Shown: piece after piece, positions 29,771-42,248 of the stretch
Layout of the letters: each line of letters opens with the position of its first letter
Position numbering within the stretch: position 1 is the stretch's first letter
Assembly (NCBI RefSeq): GCF_001316105.1
Contig: NZ_BBCP01000010.1
Span: forward strand, 1-64,000
Reading direction: 5' to 3'
From: Thermogymnomonas acidicola JCM 13583
GTDB lineage: Archaea; Thermoplasmatota; Thermoplasmata; Thermoplasmatales; Thermoplasmataceae
DNA length: 64,000 bases
Notes under the pieces: model-generated
The model's input: only the letters and a program-made list of their open reading frames with translations
The model's database searches: none
Told to the model about the DNA's origin: nothing
Made by a program: the position numbers and the translations under genes

Positions 29771-29901
29771 CTGGAAACAGTTTGCACGCGGGCACGGCAG
29801 CAACCGTATCGCTGGCAGGGGGGGCCCACACGCATGCCCCGGAGTGGCAGTGGAACGGTTCGGATAGTGTGGGGGGGCACCTGTGCCCAGCAAGAGGCAG
29901 A

Positions 29902-29911
29902 GGTATAAAAT
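29902..29911 (+). promoter_or_regulatory. TATA box before the isochorismatase-fold gene
   Basis: ggtataaaat, centred 26 nt before the ATG at 29933, marks a new transcription unit after the glutamate synthase genes. Confidence 0.55.
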
Positions 29912-29932
29912 CTAGCTCAATATAACCCTGGC

Positions 29933-30543
29933 ATGACCGCCATGGGGGGGCTGGAATCCATACTGGAACCCTCCAAGACGCTGATCGTCAACATGAACTA
30001 TTCAATGGACACATTCTCCAGGATATTCAGCAAGATGGAAGTGGTGATGGCGCTCGATTACCTGTTCGAGAAGGCATCGGTGAAGGGCATACCGATGATA
30101 TACACTTCCGGCGCCCCCCCCATGCAGTGCACGACAGTGAGATCCAGGAATACATGGATGCAAAGAGGGAGAGGGCACTGCGAGGCTCAGCCCCCCCTAA
30201 GTCGGTACTTGACAGGACATTTGAGGATAGGTTCCGTTACTTCCTTCCTGACAGCAAGAGCACTCTCGTGACGGTCTCCGGATTCGATGCCTTCAGCAGC
30301 CCGGCCCTGGCGGATGCGGTGCGTGCCTCCGGGAAGAGAACCGTCCTGCTCACGGGCTTCACAACTGAGCTCGAGGTCTACGTGACTTCCATCTCTGCGC
30401 TATCCAGGAACTACTTCAGCGTTGTGGTATCGGACGCAACGTCGACATACTCAGAGAGGGTCTATTACGAGGCCCTGGACCTCATATCCCGCTCCGTGGA
30501 GGTGATCGATACCAGGGACCTCATGAAGATATGGGGTGAGTGA
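29933..30543 (+). CDS. isochorismatase-fold protein lacking the catalytic Cys, frameshifted
   Basis: About 200 residues with the fold of isochorismatase/nicotinamidase hydrolases. The first strand reads KTLIVNMNYSMDTF, where the family has D-x-Q-x-D-F, so the catalytic Asp is Asn here. The later block TVLLTGFTTELEVYVTS aligns with G-x-x-T-x-x-C-V, with Glu in place of Cys, followed by YFSVVVSDATSTYSERV. A C7 run at 30115-30121 breaks frame; with four bases it reads APMHDSEIQEYM. The missing residues suggest a non-hydrolytic or divergent member. The stop overlaps the GTG of the next gene. Confidence 0.65.
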
Positions 30544-31192
30544 ACCTGAAGGCTCCAGTGGTGCTAATAGGCGGTATTCCGGGCGTCGGGAAGACCAGCA
30601 TGGCGGGTGCTGTGGCCCGGATGCTCGACATAGACATAGTGCTCTCGGGCGACTACCTCAGGGAGATGGTCAGGCCCCCCTGCTCACCGGCAGAGAAGCG
30701 GAGGTGATGTCAAAGAGCGTGTACGAGGCCTGGTCACTTTTCGGGGGGGAAGAGAGCGAGCAGAGCATACTCAGGGGGGGATACCTGGAACAGGGGAGGA
30801 TACTGAACACGGGGGGGATAAACCAGGTACTGAGGAGGGCCATATCCAATGGGGGGGAGCCCTTGGTGGTGGAGACCCTGCACTTCATACCCTCGCAGCT
30901 CGAGGCCGATGTCATGGCTGGCGTTATACCCCCCCTATACCTGTACATATCGGACGAGAGGGTCAACGCTGAGCGCCTGCTGGAGCGGGAGAAGTATACG
31001 CACTTCTCATCACCGGGCCACCGCCTGGCCAGGCAGCTCCCGAGGTACAGGGTCATGATGAGGTACTCTCTGGAGGAGTGCGGCAGGATGGGCATAAGGG
31101 CATTCGATAACCTGGACTACTGGAGGACCAGGGCAGAGGTCCTCCGCTATGTGAACGAGATGGCGAGGTCTGGGAGGCTTGAGGCTCACTGA
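30540..31192 (+). CDS. P-loop kinase, candidate mevalonate-3-phosphate 5-kinase, frameshifted
   Basis: About 210 residues of a small P-loop kinase resembling the 2-phosphoglycerate kinase group. Walker A is IGGIPGVGKTSMAG, then LSGDYLREMVR (sensor-type Asp), VVETLHFIPSQL, LYLYISDERVNAERLLERE, and a C-terminal helix. A C6 run at 30675-30680 and several G7 runs complicate the frame; the second frame begins LTGREAEVMSKSVYEAWSLF. In Thermoplasma, mevalonate-3-phosphate 5-kinase belongs to this kind of P-loop kinase. The overlap with a mevalonate-decarboxylase homologue makes that role more likely than 2-phosphoglycerate kinase. This is inference from context. GTG start overlapping the previous stop. 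Confidence 0.6.
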
Positions 31193-32255
31193 TGCCCTGG
31201 AGAGGGCCCTGAGGGACTACGGCCTGGACTTCGAGCCTGTGGAAACGGACATAGAGGTCATGAACGGCCTGATCTCCTTCGGCTACGGCCACCCCATAAC
31301 TGGCCTGGAGAAGTTCCTGGGCTACTGGGACAGCAGCCTGAACATAGCGAACTTCCCCCTCGGTCTCCCTCACCGCTGACTATTCGGTGTGCAAGGTGGC
31401 CTGCGCAGTATCAGGGAGAGAGCAGATATATGTGAGGGGGGGCCTGAACCCTGAGACAGTGAGGGCCAGGGTGGAGAAGGCCATGAGGGCTCTCAGGTCC
31501 TTGTCCGGCAGGGATATAAAGGTATCATTTTACATAGAGATGGAGAGGAAATACCCAGCTGGAAAGGGCCTCGGGGGGGAATCTGCGGCTGTAAGCGCGG
31601 CTGCTGCCAGGGCTGTCGCAGGTGTCCTCGGCATATCCGATCCTGCCTCCGTTTCAAGGCTGGCGAGGCTCGCCTCCGGATCGGGCACGAGGTCTGTGGC
31701 CGGGCCGCTTTCACTCTGGCTATCATACGCATACATGGACGAGAGGAGGTGCTACGCCCTACCGTGCCGGGGGGGGAGGAGGTCCACCTTGCCTTTATCC
31801 CGCAGGAAATGGGCCTCAGGACAGAGGGTGCACACAGCGCAGCACTGAGGTCGCCATACTACTCAAGGTGGAAGCTCCTCAAGATGCGCAGGCTCATACG
31901 GGCCCTCCGCAGGGGGGGTCTCGAAACCGACGACCTCCTCAGGATCTCCATGGAGGACATGTGGCAGATGCACGGCCTGCTCCTCTCCTCCGGTTTGAGC
32001 GTGCAGGACGACAGGTTCCAGGAAGCCGTCAGGGCAGCAGAGGCTGCCAGGTCAAGGACGGAGGCCTATACTTCACCGCAGACACTGGGCCGTCCCTCGT
32101 CTTCATGAGCACGGACAGTGGCGTGATCAGGGAGCTGGAGGAGGAGCACGGCCTGGGGCTCGTGCACGCTAGGCAGTCATGGCTCCCCCCCGGCAGGGAC
32201 TCTGGATTCGAGGCCAGGGCCAGGGAGTGGTTCGGCTTCATCGGGCTCCCCCTGA
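31179..32255 (+). CDS. mevalonate diphosphate decarboxylase homologue, candidate mevalonate-3,5-bisphosphate decarboxylase
   Basis: GHMP-family protein of the mevalonate decarboxylase branch. N terminus: LEKFLGYWDSSLNIANFPSV (family K-Y-W-G-K-x-D). The phosphate loop region is GKGLGGESAAVSAAAARAVAG, then SRLARLASGSGTRSVAGPLSLW, typical of decarboxylases. Late in the protein YFTADTGPSLVFM keeps the Asp that decarboxylases need and mevalonate 3-kinases lack. Breaks near 31370, 31770-31777, about 32052 and probably 32248-32252; a C4 there would give a TGA and end the protein FIGLP. TTG start inside the end of the kinase gene. Alternatives: classical diphosphomevalonate decarboxylase or 3-kinase. 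Confidence 0.65.
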
Positions 32256-32305
32256 CAGGGCACAGGCCATGGTGCCTCCGGGGTGCCCGCTTTACCGGCA
32301 AGCCC

Positions 32306-33088
32306 ATGCTTTATCTTGACCTCTCGGGTACCGGGGTGAGGCTGATGGAGGCAAGGGTGGCAGTTTCGTGCCCAGGGCGATGGTACAGGGGGGGCCTGAA
32401 GGACATCCCCCCCAGGCTCGATGCGGACACCCTCATCATGGCCGCAAGGCTCTCGGGCTTCACTCAGGTCGAGGACTTTAGCCCTGAGGGTGACAGGACA
32501 CCGACGAACGTGCCGTGGGCCAGGGTCTACAGGGCAGTCCTCCTCAGGGACTCATTTTCCTGCAGGCTCTGCGGCACATCAACCGTCACCAGGTTGCCGT
32601 CCAGGGCAGGTTACAACAGGGTGCACCTGAACATCCAGGTCCACCACATAGTGCCCAGGAAGGACGGCGGCTCTGATTCCTTCAGGAACCTGGTCACTCT
32701 GTGCGAGGAGTGCCACAGGAAGACGTTCTCGCAGGGCTATGCCGGCCTGCCTGTGGAGAACACCCTCTACTACTTTGAGGAGAAGCACATGGTCGTCCTG
32801 CCACACTTCATAGACGCTCCAGGGGGGGCGCAGAACTGCAGGCTGAGGGGGGGCCTCCAGAGGGCATTTGACGACATAACAGGCGAGTACAGGGTCGTCC
32901 AGAACCTGGGCTCCTTCATAGAGGCCAGGTGCGTGGAGGCTGACCGGAGGAAATACGCAGAAATAGTGCGTGATGTGGCATCGAAGTACGGCGATATAGA
33001 TTACGTAACGCTGAGGGTGCAGATAGGGCGCAACAGGGTGCCAGCCAGGGTCTTCACTGACCCAGGTGGGGGGGACTATATAATCTAG
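32306..33088 (+). CDS. HNH-domain nuclease-like protein
   Basis: About 250 residues with an HNH (McrA-type) motif: CRLCGTSTVTRL, then IQVHHIVPRKDGGSDSFRNL, and VTLCEECHRKTF, giving two CxxC zinc pairs and the His-His/Asn/His metal site. The N-terminal ~80 residues (MLYLDLSGTGVRLMEARVAV) and the C-terminal ~120 are unassigned. The apparent frame is open upstream into the decarboxylase homologue, but this is best explained by a miscounted C run, not a fusion. It may act in DNA repair or defence; no partner methylase or other defence gene is adjacent. Convergent with the next gene, overlapping by 35 nt. Confidence 0.65.
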   Translation: MLYLDLSGTGVRLMEARVAVSCPGRWYRGGLKDIPPRLDADTLIMAARLSGFTQVEDFSPEGDRTPTNVPWARVYRAVLLRDSFSCRLCGTSTVTRLPSRAGYNRVHLNIQVHHIVPRKDGGSDSFRNLVTLCEECHRKTFSQGYAGLPVENTLYYFEEKHMVVLPHFIDAPGGAQNCRLRGGLQRAFDDITGEYRVVQNLGSFIEARCVEADRRKYAEIVRDVASKYGDIDYVTLRVQIGRNRVPARVFTDPGGGDYII

Positions 33089-34235
33089 CCCTGGATATGG
33101 CGCCCCCCCTTATGTCCTCCACTATGGCGTCTGCCCCCCCTCGAGCCCCCCCACTGAGAGCCTCATCATGCCCCCCCTGGTGATACCGAGCTTTTCCTTC
33201 TCTTCCTCGCTCAACCCCCCCTGTGGGACATTGTGTACGGCTGCGATATTGTGGAGAAGACGCCGCCAAGCGTATTTGCGGGCGCAACCACGCCCAGTGC
33301 CCTCATGAATGCCTGCGGGTCTATGTCCTCTGAGAGGTGGAATGTTATGACGCCTCCGGGGTGGCACAGCACCCTCCTCGATATATCGTGATCAGGGTGC
33401 TCCTTCAGCCCCCCCGGGTATATGACATCCCTCACGTGTTCCAGGCTGCACAGTTCCTCTGCCACCCTTTCGGCGTCCCTGTTGATCCTCTCCATCCTGA
33501 CCTCCAGGGTCCTCAGGCCCCTCATCACCAGGAAGGCCGATTGGGGGGGTCAAGGGTGGATCCGAGGTTGCGCCTCATGTCGTCCGCCCTCCTCACGATC
33601 TCCTCACGGCCAGAGAGTGTACCCGCAATGACGTCATTGTGGCCTGAGAGGAACTTCGACGCGCTGTGTATCACAGCGTCTGCGCCCATGCCGAAGGGCT
33701 TCTGGTTAACCGGGGTGGCCAGGGTCGAGTCCACGATGAACCTTGCGCCGACCTCCCTGCATGCCTCCGCTATCCTCGGTATGTCCATGACCCTCAGCAC
33801 TGGATTGGTAACGCTCTCCAGGAGTGCCATGTCAGGCTTCTCGGACCTGACCATCCTGATGAACTCCTCACTCCCGGGCTCAGCCACCGATACAGAGACA
33901 CCGAAGGACGCCAGGAACTCGCGTGCAAACCTGTAGGTCCTTGAGAACATGTCCCTGTGTATAAGGAGCCTGCTCCCGGGCCTCAGGTGGGAGAGGAGCA
34001 GTGAGGTGATGGCCCCCATGCCCGAGCTGAAGCAGGTGGACGATGGCGTCCCCTCCAGCATGTCCATCTTCCTGGCCAGTTCCTCCACCGTTGGGTTCCA
34101 CTCCCTCCCGTACCTGTAGTGCTCTCCCTCCGGCATCAGGAACGAGCTGGTTTGGTAAATGGGGAAGACCAGGGAGTGGGCCACCGGGTCTTCTGTATCC
34201 CTATGAAACGATGCCGGGCTCCTCAATGGCCGCAC
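33054..34235 (-). CDS. cystathionine gamma-synthase/lyase family PLP enzyme, frameshifted
   Basis: Cys/Met metabolism PLP enzyme (fold type I). Visible: SLVFPIYQTSSF, YGREWNPTVEEL, CFSSGMGAITSLLLSHL, LLESVTNPVLRVMDIP, FIVDSTLATPVNQKPFGMG, the PLP lysine in IHSASKFLSGHNDV, then in other frames NPTVEE-distal VIYPGGLKEHPDH and TRGGMMRLSVG. Breaks at 33544-33550 and around 33218-33225. About 380 residues. It could be cystathionine gamma-synthase, gamma-lyase, methionine gamma-lyase or O-acylhomoserine sulfhydrylase; the neighbouring homoserine kinase favours a biosynthetic role on a homoserine ester. GTG start overlapping the thrB end. Confidence 0.82.
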
Positions 34236-35129
34236 CCCCCCCTGCGGAGACAGCCCTCACGGTCCTGGTGCTCATGCCAAAGGACTCCAGTATGCTGGTG
34301 GCCCTCCTCTCTATGCCTGACACATCAGTCCTTTCGTCAAAGATCACCAGGATGGAGGGCCCGGCCCCCCCGCTCACGCACACGCCTGCGGCGTTGAGTG
34401 CAAGCGCCTCTTCCTTTATACGCCAGTAGAAAGGGAAGAGGGGTGAGCGTGAAGGCTCAACGATCTCATCGTTCATGCCCTCGCGCAGGAGCTCCCTGTC
34501 ACCGGAGCTCAGGCCCAGTATCAGCGATGCCAGGCGCCTGCTGTTCCTCACATACTTCCCTGTCTCTATGGCCCTCGGGACCAGGGACCTGGCAAGCCTT
34601 GTCTTGCCCTCCCTCTGCTGCCCAGGGACAATCAGGAGGAACCTGAAGGCGCTGTGGACTGGGATCCTCCTCACGACTGGCCCATCGGATAGCACGGCAA
34701 CAGCGCCACCGAAGGTGGCTGCGGCAACATTGTCAGGGTGTGCGGCACCGGAAGAGGCAACCTCTCCCTGCATGGCGAACCTCACTATCTCCTCGCCAGA
34801 GAGCGAGAGGCCCAGCAGCTCGGAGGCCGCTGTGACAGCACCCACTGCGCTCGCACCGCTGCTGCCCAGTCCCAGGCCGTACGGGATACCCTTCTCTATG
34901 TGTATCTCCAGCTCTGCCCTCACGTCCAGGCCCTGAGCATTGCCGTAACTGCCCTGCCCGCCGTGTTGCTCTCGATTTCCTGTGGTATTCCAGTACAGAA
35001 CAGCCTCGTCCTGCTGCCCTCCCTCACAGATACCCTGTCGAAGAAGGAAGTGTGTGCCAATGCGAGTATGTCGTAACCGGGCCCCAGGTTTGCGGATGAT
35101 GAAAAGGCGACCGCGCTGACACTCCTCAT
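34201..35129 (-). CDS. thrB: homoserine kinase (GHMP), frameshifted
   Basis: Phosphorylates L-homoserine for threonine synthesis. N terminus: FSSSANLGPGYDILALA (the ThrB S-x-N-L-G-x-G-F/Y-D signature). The ATP-binding GHMP loop is PYGLGLGSSGASAVGA, followed by SSGAAHPDNVAAATFGG and the C-terminal GVCVSGGAGPSILVIF. About 300 residues. The frame breaks near 34929, where a four-G run appears as three (CTCAGGGCCTG); joined, it reads MLRGLDVRAELEIHIEKG. A TATA-like tttataatc lies just upstream. It overlaps the PLP enzyme, so both probably form a threonine/methionine unit. Confidence 0.87.
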
Positions 35130-35209
35130 TGCGGTTTCGATTATAAAGTGAATAATAGTGTTTTAGAATAGATAATTATCAGAAGTAATAAGCACCCTCT
35201 CGGGCGCGT

Positions 35210-35395
35210 TCAGAACATGGACTTCTTGATCGCGGACTGGACCTTCTGCTTCAGGTTGTCATCAATCTGCTCTATGTGGTGAGCGTTCTTCGCGTGCTCC
35301 GCGATCTTCGGCATCAGCTCGTCAACGGTCTTGCCGCTGGCCTTGAAGTCACAATCCATACCGATGTCCCGGCACTTAAATTTGTATGAGGCCAT
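35210..35395 (-). CDS. DUF1059 small protein
   Basis: A 61-residue intact protein, MASYKFKCRDIGMDCDFKAS continuing to an HAKNAHHIEQI stretch and a Lys-rich end. This matches the DUF1059 pattern: a Cys pair in the first 20 residues and an H-x3-H near the middle, possibly a small metal site. Function unknown; such proteins are common in haloarchaea and Thermoplasmata. A TATA (agtatatttaat) lies 20-30 nt upstream of the ATG. Confidence 0.75.
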   Translation of the reverse strand: MASYKFKCRDIGMDCDFKASGKTVDELMPKIAEHAKNAHHIEQIDDNLKQKVQSAIKKSMF

Positions 35396-35518
35396 ACCTA
35401 CCGCATTAAATATACTAATCTCAATATATAACTATTTTGGTGCACACCGTGCATGGAAGGCATTTCCTGACGGGAACACCGTCCCTAAATTTATATGAGG
35501 ATGCGGGCTGACTAATGG

Positions 35519-37473
35519 ATGGGCCTCAACCTGCAGGAAGCTCTTGTACGCTGTTCGGAACTGATGGAGGAAGAGAGGTGCATAGTCCTGACCGGTGGGC
35601 CCGGATGGGGGGGTGCCCAGGAGCTGGTGGACATGCTCGTCTCAGGCGAGAAGCACTGGGCCCACAGGCCATACTATGACAGGGAGATCCTGAAGTACGC
35701 TCCCTACAACAGGTTGCTTGACAGGCTGACCGGCAGGCACGAGCAGAGGGAGCTCGACGTCATAATCAGGACTCTGGAAACCATAAGGTGGGACGGCTGG
35801 CTCGTAACAAATGGCCTTGACATGCTCAGCGACCACACGAAGCACTTCTTCGTCTACCTCTCGCGCAACACTTCCCGCTTCCATGTCAGGCAGATAGCAA
35901 CCGCAAATTCCCTCTCTTCCGGGTTCTCAAGCTTACTGGGCGAAAATTCTGACCGCATAGGTGTTGTTGAGCTCTCGAGGCCAACTGACAGGGACGTGGT
36001 CTGGTACCTGAGGGAGAGATTCAGGGACATGCCAGGAGACCTGGTGTCCGCTGTGGCAAGGGTGTCCAACAGGAACTTCGACGCAGCGCACTACGTGCTG
36101 GGCTACCTCTCCTACCTCGGGATCCTGAGGGACGACGGTACCGTCAACCTGGGCCTCTACAGGCACTTCACAATCCCCCCCCGGATGCCCCCCCAACGCT
36201 GGCATCCAGGATCGTGTCCCACCTTGGCGACGGGGGCCAGGCAGCTCCTGTTGGCCCTTTACATATCTGGGAGGGAATACCGCCGCGTGGAACTGGAGGC
36301 AGCCTTCGGCGAAGGTTTCGCAAGCGCGGTGGGTGACCTCTCCCGCCTGGGCCTGGCAAGGGACGACGGTGGCGAGATAGCGTTCAACAAGGGCCCCCCC
36401 TTCGGTGACAGGATAGTGGCGCTTCTCGGAAGGGATGCTTACGTGAGGTGCGCCCAGTGGATGGTTCAGGCTGGCCTGATGAATGGCGTCCCCCCCCTAC
36501 AGGCCAGGCTGGTGGCATACCTCAGATCAGGCAACTCAAGGCACTTGACGCGGAGGTCAGGGAGAACTGGCGCCTCATGCTCCGGCGCTTTACATCCCTG
36601 ACGGATCTCATGTCCTTCATAGAGAGCGCCATGCCCATGGTAACCGAGGAATCGAGGAAACTGCTGCAGACCATGAGGTGCACATGCCTCTACAACTCCT
36701 ACAGGTACGGGGAGGCCCTGCAGTGCTTCGAGTCGATCGACGGTGGCAGCGAAGGGGCCCTGGCAGTGGCGGACATGCTGATCGAGATAGGCGGTTATAA
36801 GAGGGCCCTCGAGACTGCACTTGAGGTGCTTGAGAGCGAGAGAGGCGCCCTCGCGGCAGAGGCCTCTGGCCTGTGCATAAGGGCCCTCCTCGAATCAGGT
36901 AACTACAGGGAAGCGCTGGATGCAAGCAAGAGCGCACTGTCTTCCAGGATAGAAGACAGGCAGGCCCTGGGCGAGATCACAAGGCTGAAGGGCCTGGCGG
37001 AGATGGGCCTTGGCATGCTGGAAAGTGCAATCTCGGACCTGAGGGTAGCCCTCGGGATATTCGAGGAGTCCTTCGAGAGCAAGGGCATAACCTCGACCCT
37101 CATAGACCTTGCCACTGCCCACCTTTCAATGCTCGATTTGGAGGGTTCAGAGGAGTTCTGCAGGAAGGCCATCGAGAACTCCTTCCTCCTCGGCGAGGCA
37201 GAGAGGAGGCTCCAGGCATATTCGATGATGGTGAGGGTCTGCGGCCTGGCCCTGAAGGCGGAGGAGTGCATGGAGTACGCCGTGAAGGCGCAGGCACTCT
37301 GCAATTCCCTGGGCCTCGGCGGCTGCAGCGATATCCTGGAAAGCGCCAGGGAGGTCCTGAACTTGGTGGAGGGGAGGCAGGGAGAGCTCAGCGAGAGGGC
37401 CCTTTCGTTCCTCACAGGGGGGGGCCTGCGTGACATCGCCAAAACCCCCCCTCTTGGCGAGGCACTTCACTGA
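35519..37473 (+). CDS. TPR protein with degenerate P-loop domain, frameshifted
   Basis: About 640 residues. The N-terminal third resembles a STAND/AAA-like NTPase: CIVLTGGPGWGGAQELVDML sits where a Walker A would be but has no Lys-Thr/Ser, and WDGWLVTNGLDMLS lies near a Walker B position. A winged-helix-like middle follows (ISGREYRRVELEAAFGEGF). The C-terminal half is a chain of tetratricopeptide-like helical hairpins: YNSYRYGEALQCFESI, GNYREALDASKSAL, MGLGMLESAISDLRVAL and so on. Breaks near 36176-36195 and around 36527-36545. It ends TPPLGEALH. Probably a signalling or scaffold protein. TATA (aatttatatgag) 25 nt upstream of the start. Confidence 0.6.
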
Positions 37474-37480
37474 TGCCAGG

Positions 37481-38436
37481 TCAGGCCTCATCTGGGCTCG
37501 CCCTCCGGGACCTGTCCTGGTACAGCTCAGTGCTCAAGTACTTGTACCCGCTGTCCGGCAGTATAGCAAGCACCCTGTGCCCACTGCCCAGCCTGCTCGC
37601 CTCTTTCATCGCCACGTAGAGGGCGCAGCTGCTGCTCATACCAATGAGTATGCCCTCCCTGGAGGCGGCAAGGGAGGCCACTCTGAAGCACTCCTTCTTC
37701 TGCTCCTCAGTGATCTCCACGACCTCGTCGAGCCAATCAGTGTGCACCAGCTTCGAGGGCCTGGGCTCCCTGGGGGGGTTCCTGATGCCCTGTATCCTCA
37801 CCCCCCCAAGTGCGGGAGTGACGCCTATCACCCTTATCCTCCTGTCGAACTGCTTGAGCCGCAGCGCCAGGCCTGATGTCGTACCGCCAGTTCCTATCGT
37901 GGCCACCACGGCATCCAGGCTGTGCCCGAAGTCCTTTATTATCTCTGTCGCAGTCCTCTGGTAGTGTGCCAGTATGTTTGCAGGGTCGCTGAACTGGTCC
38001 ACTGCAACGTACCTGTCAGGGTACTTCTGAAGCAGCCTCTCCTTCATCTCTATGGCCCCCCCAGCGGTTCCAAGGCTGCTCGGTGTCAGGATGAGTTCCG
38101 CGCCGTAGGCCGAGATTATCTTTCTCCTCTCCTCGCTCACCGCCTCGCTCATGACTATGGTGACGTCGTACCCCCCCTGATGGCGCCAAGCATCGCCAGG
38201 GCGATGCCAGTATTCCCTGATGTGGCCTCTATGATCCTCTTGCCCTTCTTCAGCACCCCCCCGGCCGCCTCTGCGTGCTCGATCAGGTTCAGGGCGGTCC
38301 TGTCCTTTATGGAACCTCCTATGTTGTACCATTCAAGCTTGGCGTAGAGCTCGGCATCGCCCTCGCCCGTGAGCCTTCTGAGCAGGAGCACAGGTGTGTT
38401 GCCTATGAGATCTGTGGCATCATAGTATATGGCCAT
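37481..38436 (-). CDS. cysK: cysteine synthase, frameshifted
   Basis: PLP enzyme of the beta-family making cysteine from O-acetyl- or O-phosphoserine and sulfide. N terminus: DATDLIGNTPVLLLRRL; PLP lysine in NIGGSIKDRTALNLI; substrate loop EATSGNTGIALAM; phosphate cradle VATIGTGGTTSGL; C-terminal ILIGMSSSCALYVA and ILPDSGYKYLSTELY. About 310 residues. A C7 run around 38172 breaks the frame after GAIRGG; joined, it continues YDVTIVMSEAVSEERR. Start ATG (MAIYYD) with a TATA-like agtttatgatacc upstream. Convergent with the TPR gene, only 7 nt apart. Confidence 0.87.
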
Positions 38437-38581
38437 GGCCAGTCAATCGGTAGAGGTATCATAAACTTGCCAGTAATGCGCAAACCCCCCCACTGCTAAT
38501 TCCTGTGCGGTCTGGCCGCATGTGATGGGAGCGCCCACCGGGCACAACTGAAATAGGCCACAGGGGGGGGATTACGGTACC

Positions 38582-39410
38582 ATGGCAGAGTGTCCCGTGA
38601 TAGAGGCCGACGAGCTGGAGAAAAGGCTGGGAAACTCAATAATAGTGGACTGCAGGTACTCACTCTCCGACCCAGAGTACGGGTTGAGGGCATACCTAAG
38701 TGGACACATACCGGGGGGGCCCATTTCCTGGACCTGGAAAAAGACCTGTCCGGGCCAAAGGGAAGGCACGGTGGCAGGCACCCGCTGCCACCTCCGGAGC
38801 AGTTCAGGGAAGTGATCGAGAGGATAGGCGGGACTGAGAGTTCGGAGTATGTTGCCTACGACGATGACCTGACCGGTGCTTCGAGGTTCTGGTTCCTGTG
38901 CAGGTACTTCGGCATAAGGAATGTAAGGGTGCTTAACGGTGGCTGGGAGAAATGGGTGAGGGAGGGCAGGCCGGTCAGCACCGAGGTGCCCAGTGCCAGG
39001 CGCGGACACTTTCAGCCGCACCCTGCGGCTGGCATGGTCGTTGACATCAACTGGGTCAGGCGCATGGGCCGTGGCTATGTGCTCGTTGACTCGAGGCAGA
39101 GGGAGAGGTACCTGGGGGGGGTCCATGAGGCCATAGACCCAAAGGCCGGCCACATACCCGGTGCTGTCAACATACCCTACACGGCGGTCACCTCTGGCAG
39201 GGGGGACACTCAGGCCTAAGGAGGAGCTGGAGGGGGGTCTACAGGGGCCTCGGTGGCAGGCCGGTTGTCTACTGCGGCTCCGGCGTGACGGCATGCGTGA
39301 ACGTACTTGCCATGAAGCTCGTGGGCCTTGATCCCCCCCTCCTCTACTCAGGCTCATGGAGCGACTGGGTCTCGTACGAGGACAGCCCGGTGGCCACCGG
39401 AGAGGAGTGA
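38582..39410 (+). CDS. rhodanese-type sulfurtransferase, frameshifted
   Basis: Two-domain rhodanese (thiosulfate or 3-mercaptopyruvate sulfurtransferase), about 270 residues. Inactive N-terminal domain: [29 protein letters not shown], then in another frame [10 protein letters not shown] and [16 protein letters not shown]. Catalytic domain: [32 protein letters not shown], and the loop [12 protein letters not shown] with the active-site Cys, ending [12 protein letters not shown]. Breaks at 38714-38720 (G7), 39200-39240 and neighbours. It sits beside cysteine synthase, consistent with sulfur handling. Confidence 0.83.
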
Positions 39411-39583
39411 GCGCCGGGCCCTCTCGGGTGGCCACAGGGGTGCATGGCGATCGCTCACGGTGCTGGGCCCCCCCTCCCGGGACCAGTGGGTGTCCGGCAT
39501 GGGGGGGGACATGGGTCCGGCGGACACAGGGTTGCATGTGTGTGTGCAGGGCGAAGCGAAGGGCGCCCGGGACTTAACTCACA

Positions 39584-39595
39584 ATTTTAAAATAG
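39584..39595 (+). promoter_or_regulatory. TATA box of cdc48
   Basis: attttaaaatag is centred 26 nt before the ATG at 39616, so the transcript is expected to be leaderless. Confidence 0.55.
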
Positions 39596-39615
39596 TTTCT
39601 TGCAAATATGGGAAT

Positions 39616-41884
<2,269 letters not shown>

Positions 41885-41972
41885 GCCCGACTTCACTTTT
41901 TCGATCCCTTTTCCCCCCCGACAGAACAATATATCTCTGTGCCAATACTTACGGGAGTGAGGGGATAACGGC

Positions 41973-42248
41973 TTGAAGAAGTTTGTCTCAGACCTCCTGA
42001 AGAAGTCAGTGGCAACATCGGACGGAACGGTTGTGGGGTCGGTTGAGAACCTGAGGATCGACCAGTCAAGCGGTGAGCTGAAGAGCATTGTAGTGCAGCC
42101 CACCAGGGGGGGGATGAAACTGCTGGACCCATCCACAGAAGGTGAGTTTGAGAGGGACCCGGATGGGCGTTACCTGATACCTATAGCGCTGATGCGCTCC
42201 TTCAGGGACATATGCGTGGTGGATGTCAAGATCCAGCAGAAGCAGTGA
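41973..42248 (+). CDS. PRC-barrel domain protein
   Basis: A 91-residue protein with one PRC-barrel: [40 protein letters not shown], a linker and [19 protein letters not shown]. Archaeal stand-alone PRC-barrel proteins occur as CdpB-type cell-division factors and as RNA-metabolism accessory proteins; the length here fits the former (SepF partner) but no division gene is nearby. TTG start, chosen because no ATG/GTG in frame lies upstream of the domain. A TATA-like aatatatct is about 40 nt upstream. One G7 run adds a Gly (TRGGMKLL). Confidence 0.72.
   Translation: MKKFVSDLLKKSVATSDGTVVGSVENLRIDQSSGELKSIVVQPTRGGMKLLDPSTEGEFERDPDGRYLIPIALMRSFRDICVVDVKIQQKQ

Noticed and set aside
31622-33088. Apparent fusion of the mevalonate decarboxylase homologue with the HNH protein in one long frame.
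   Set aside because: A C5 run at 32248-32252 read as C4 gives a stop at the expected decarboxylase length, and the HNH gene has its own ATG.
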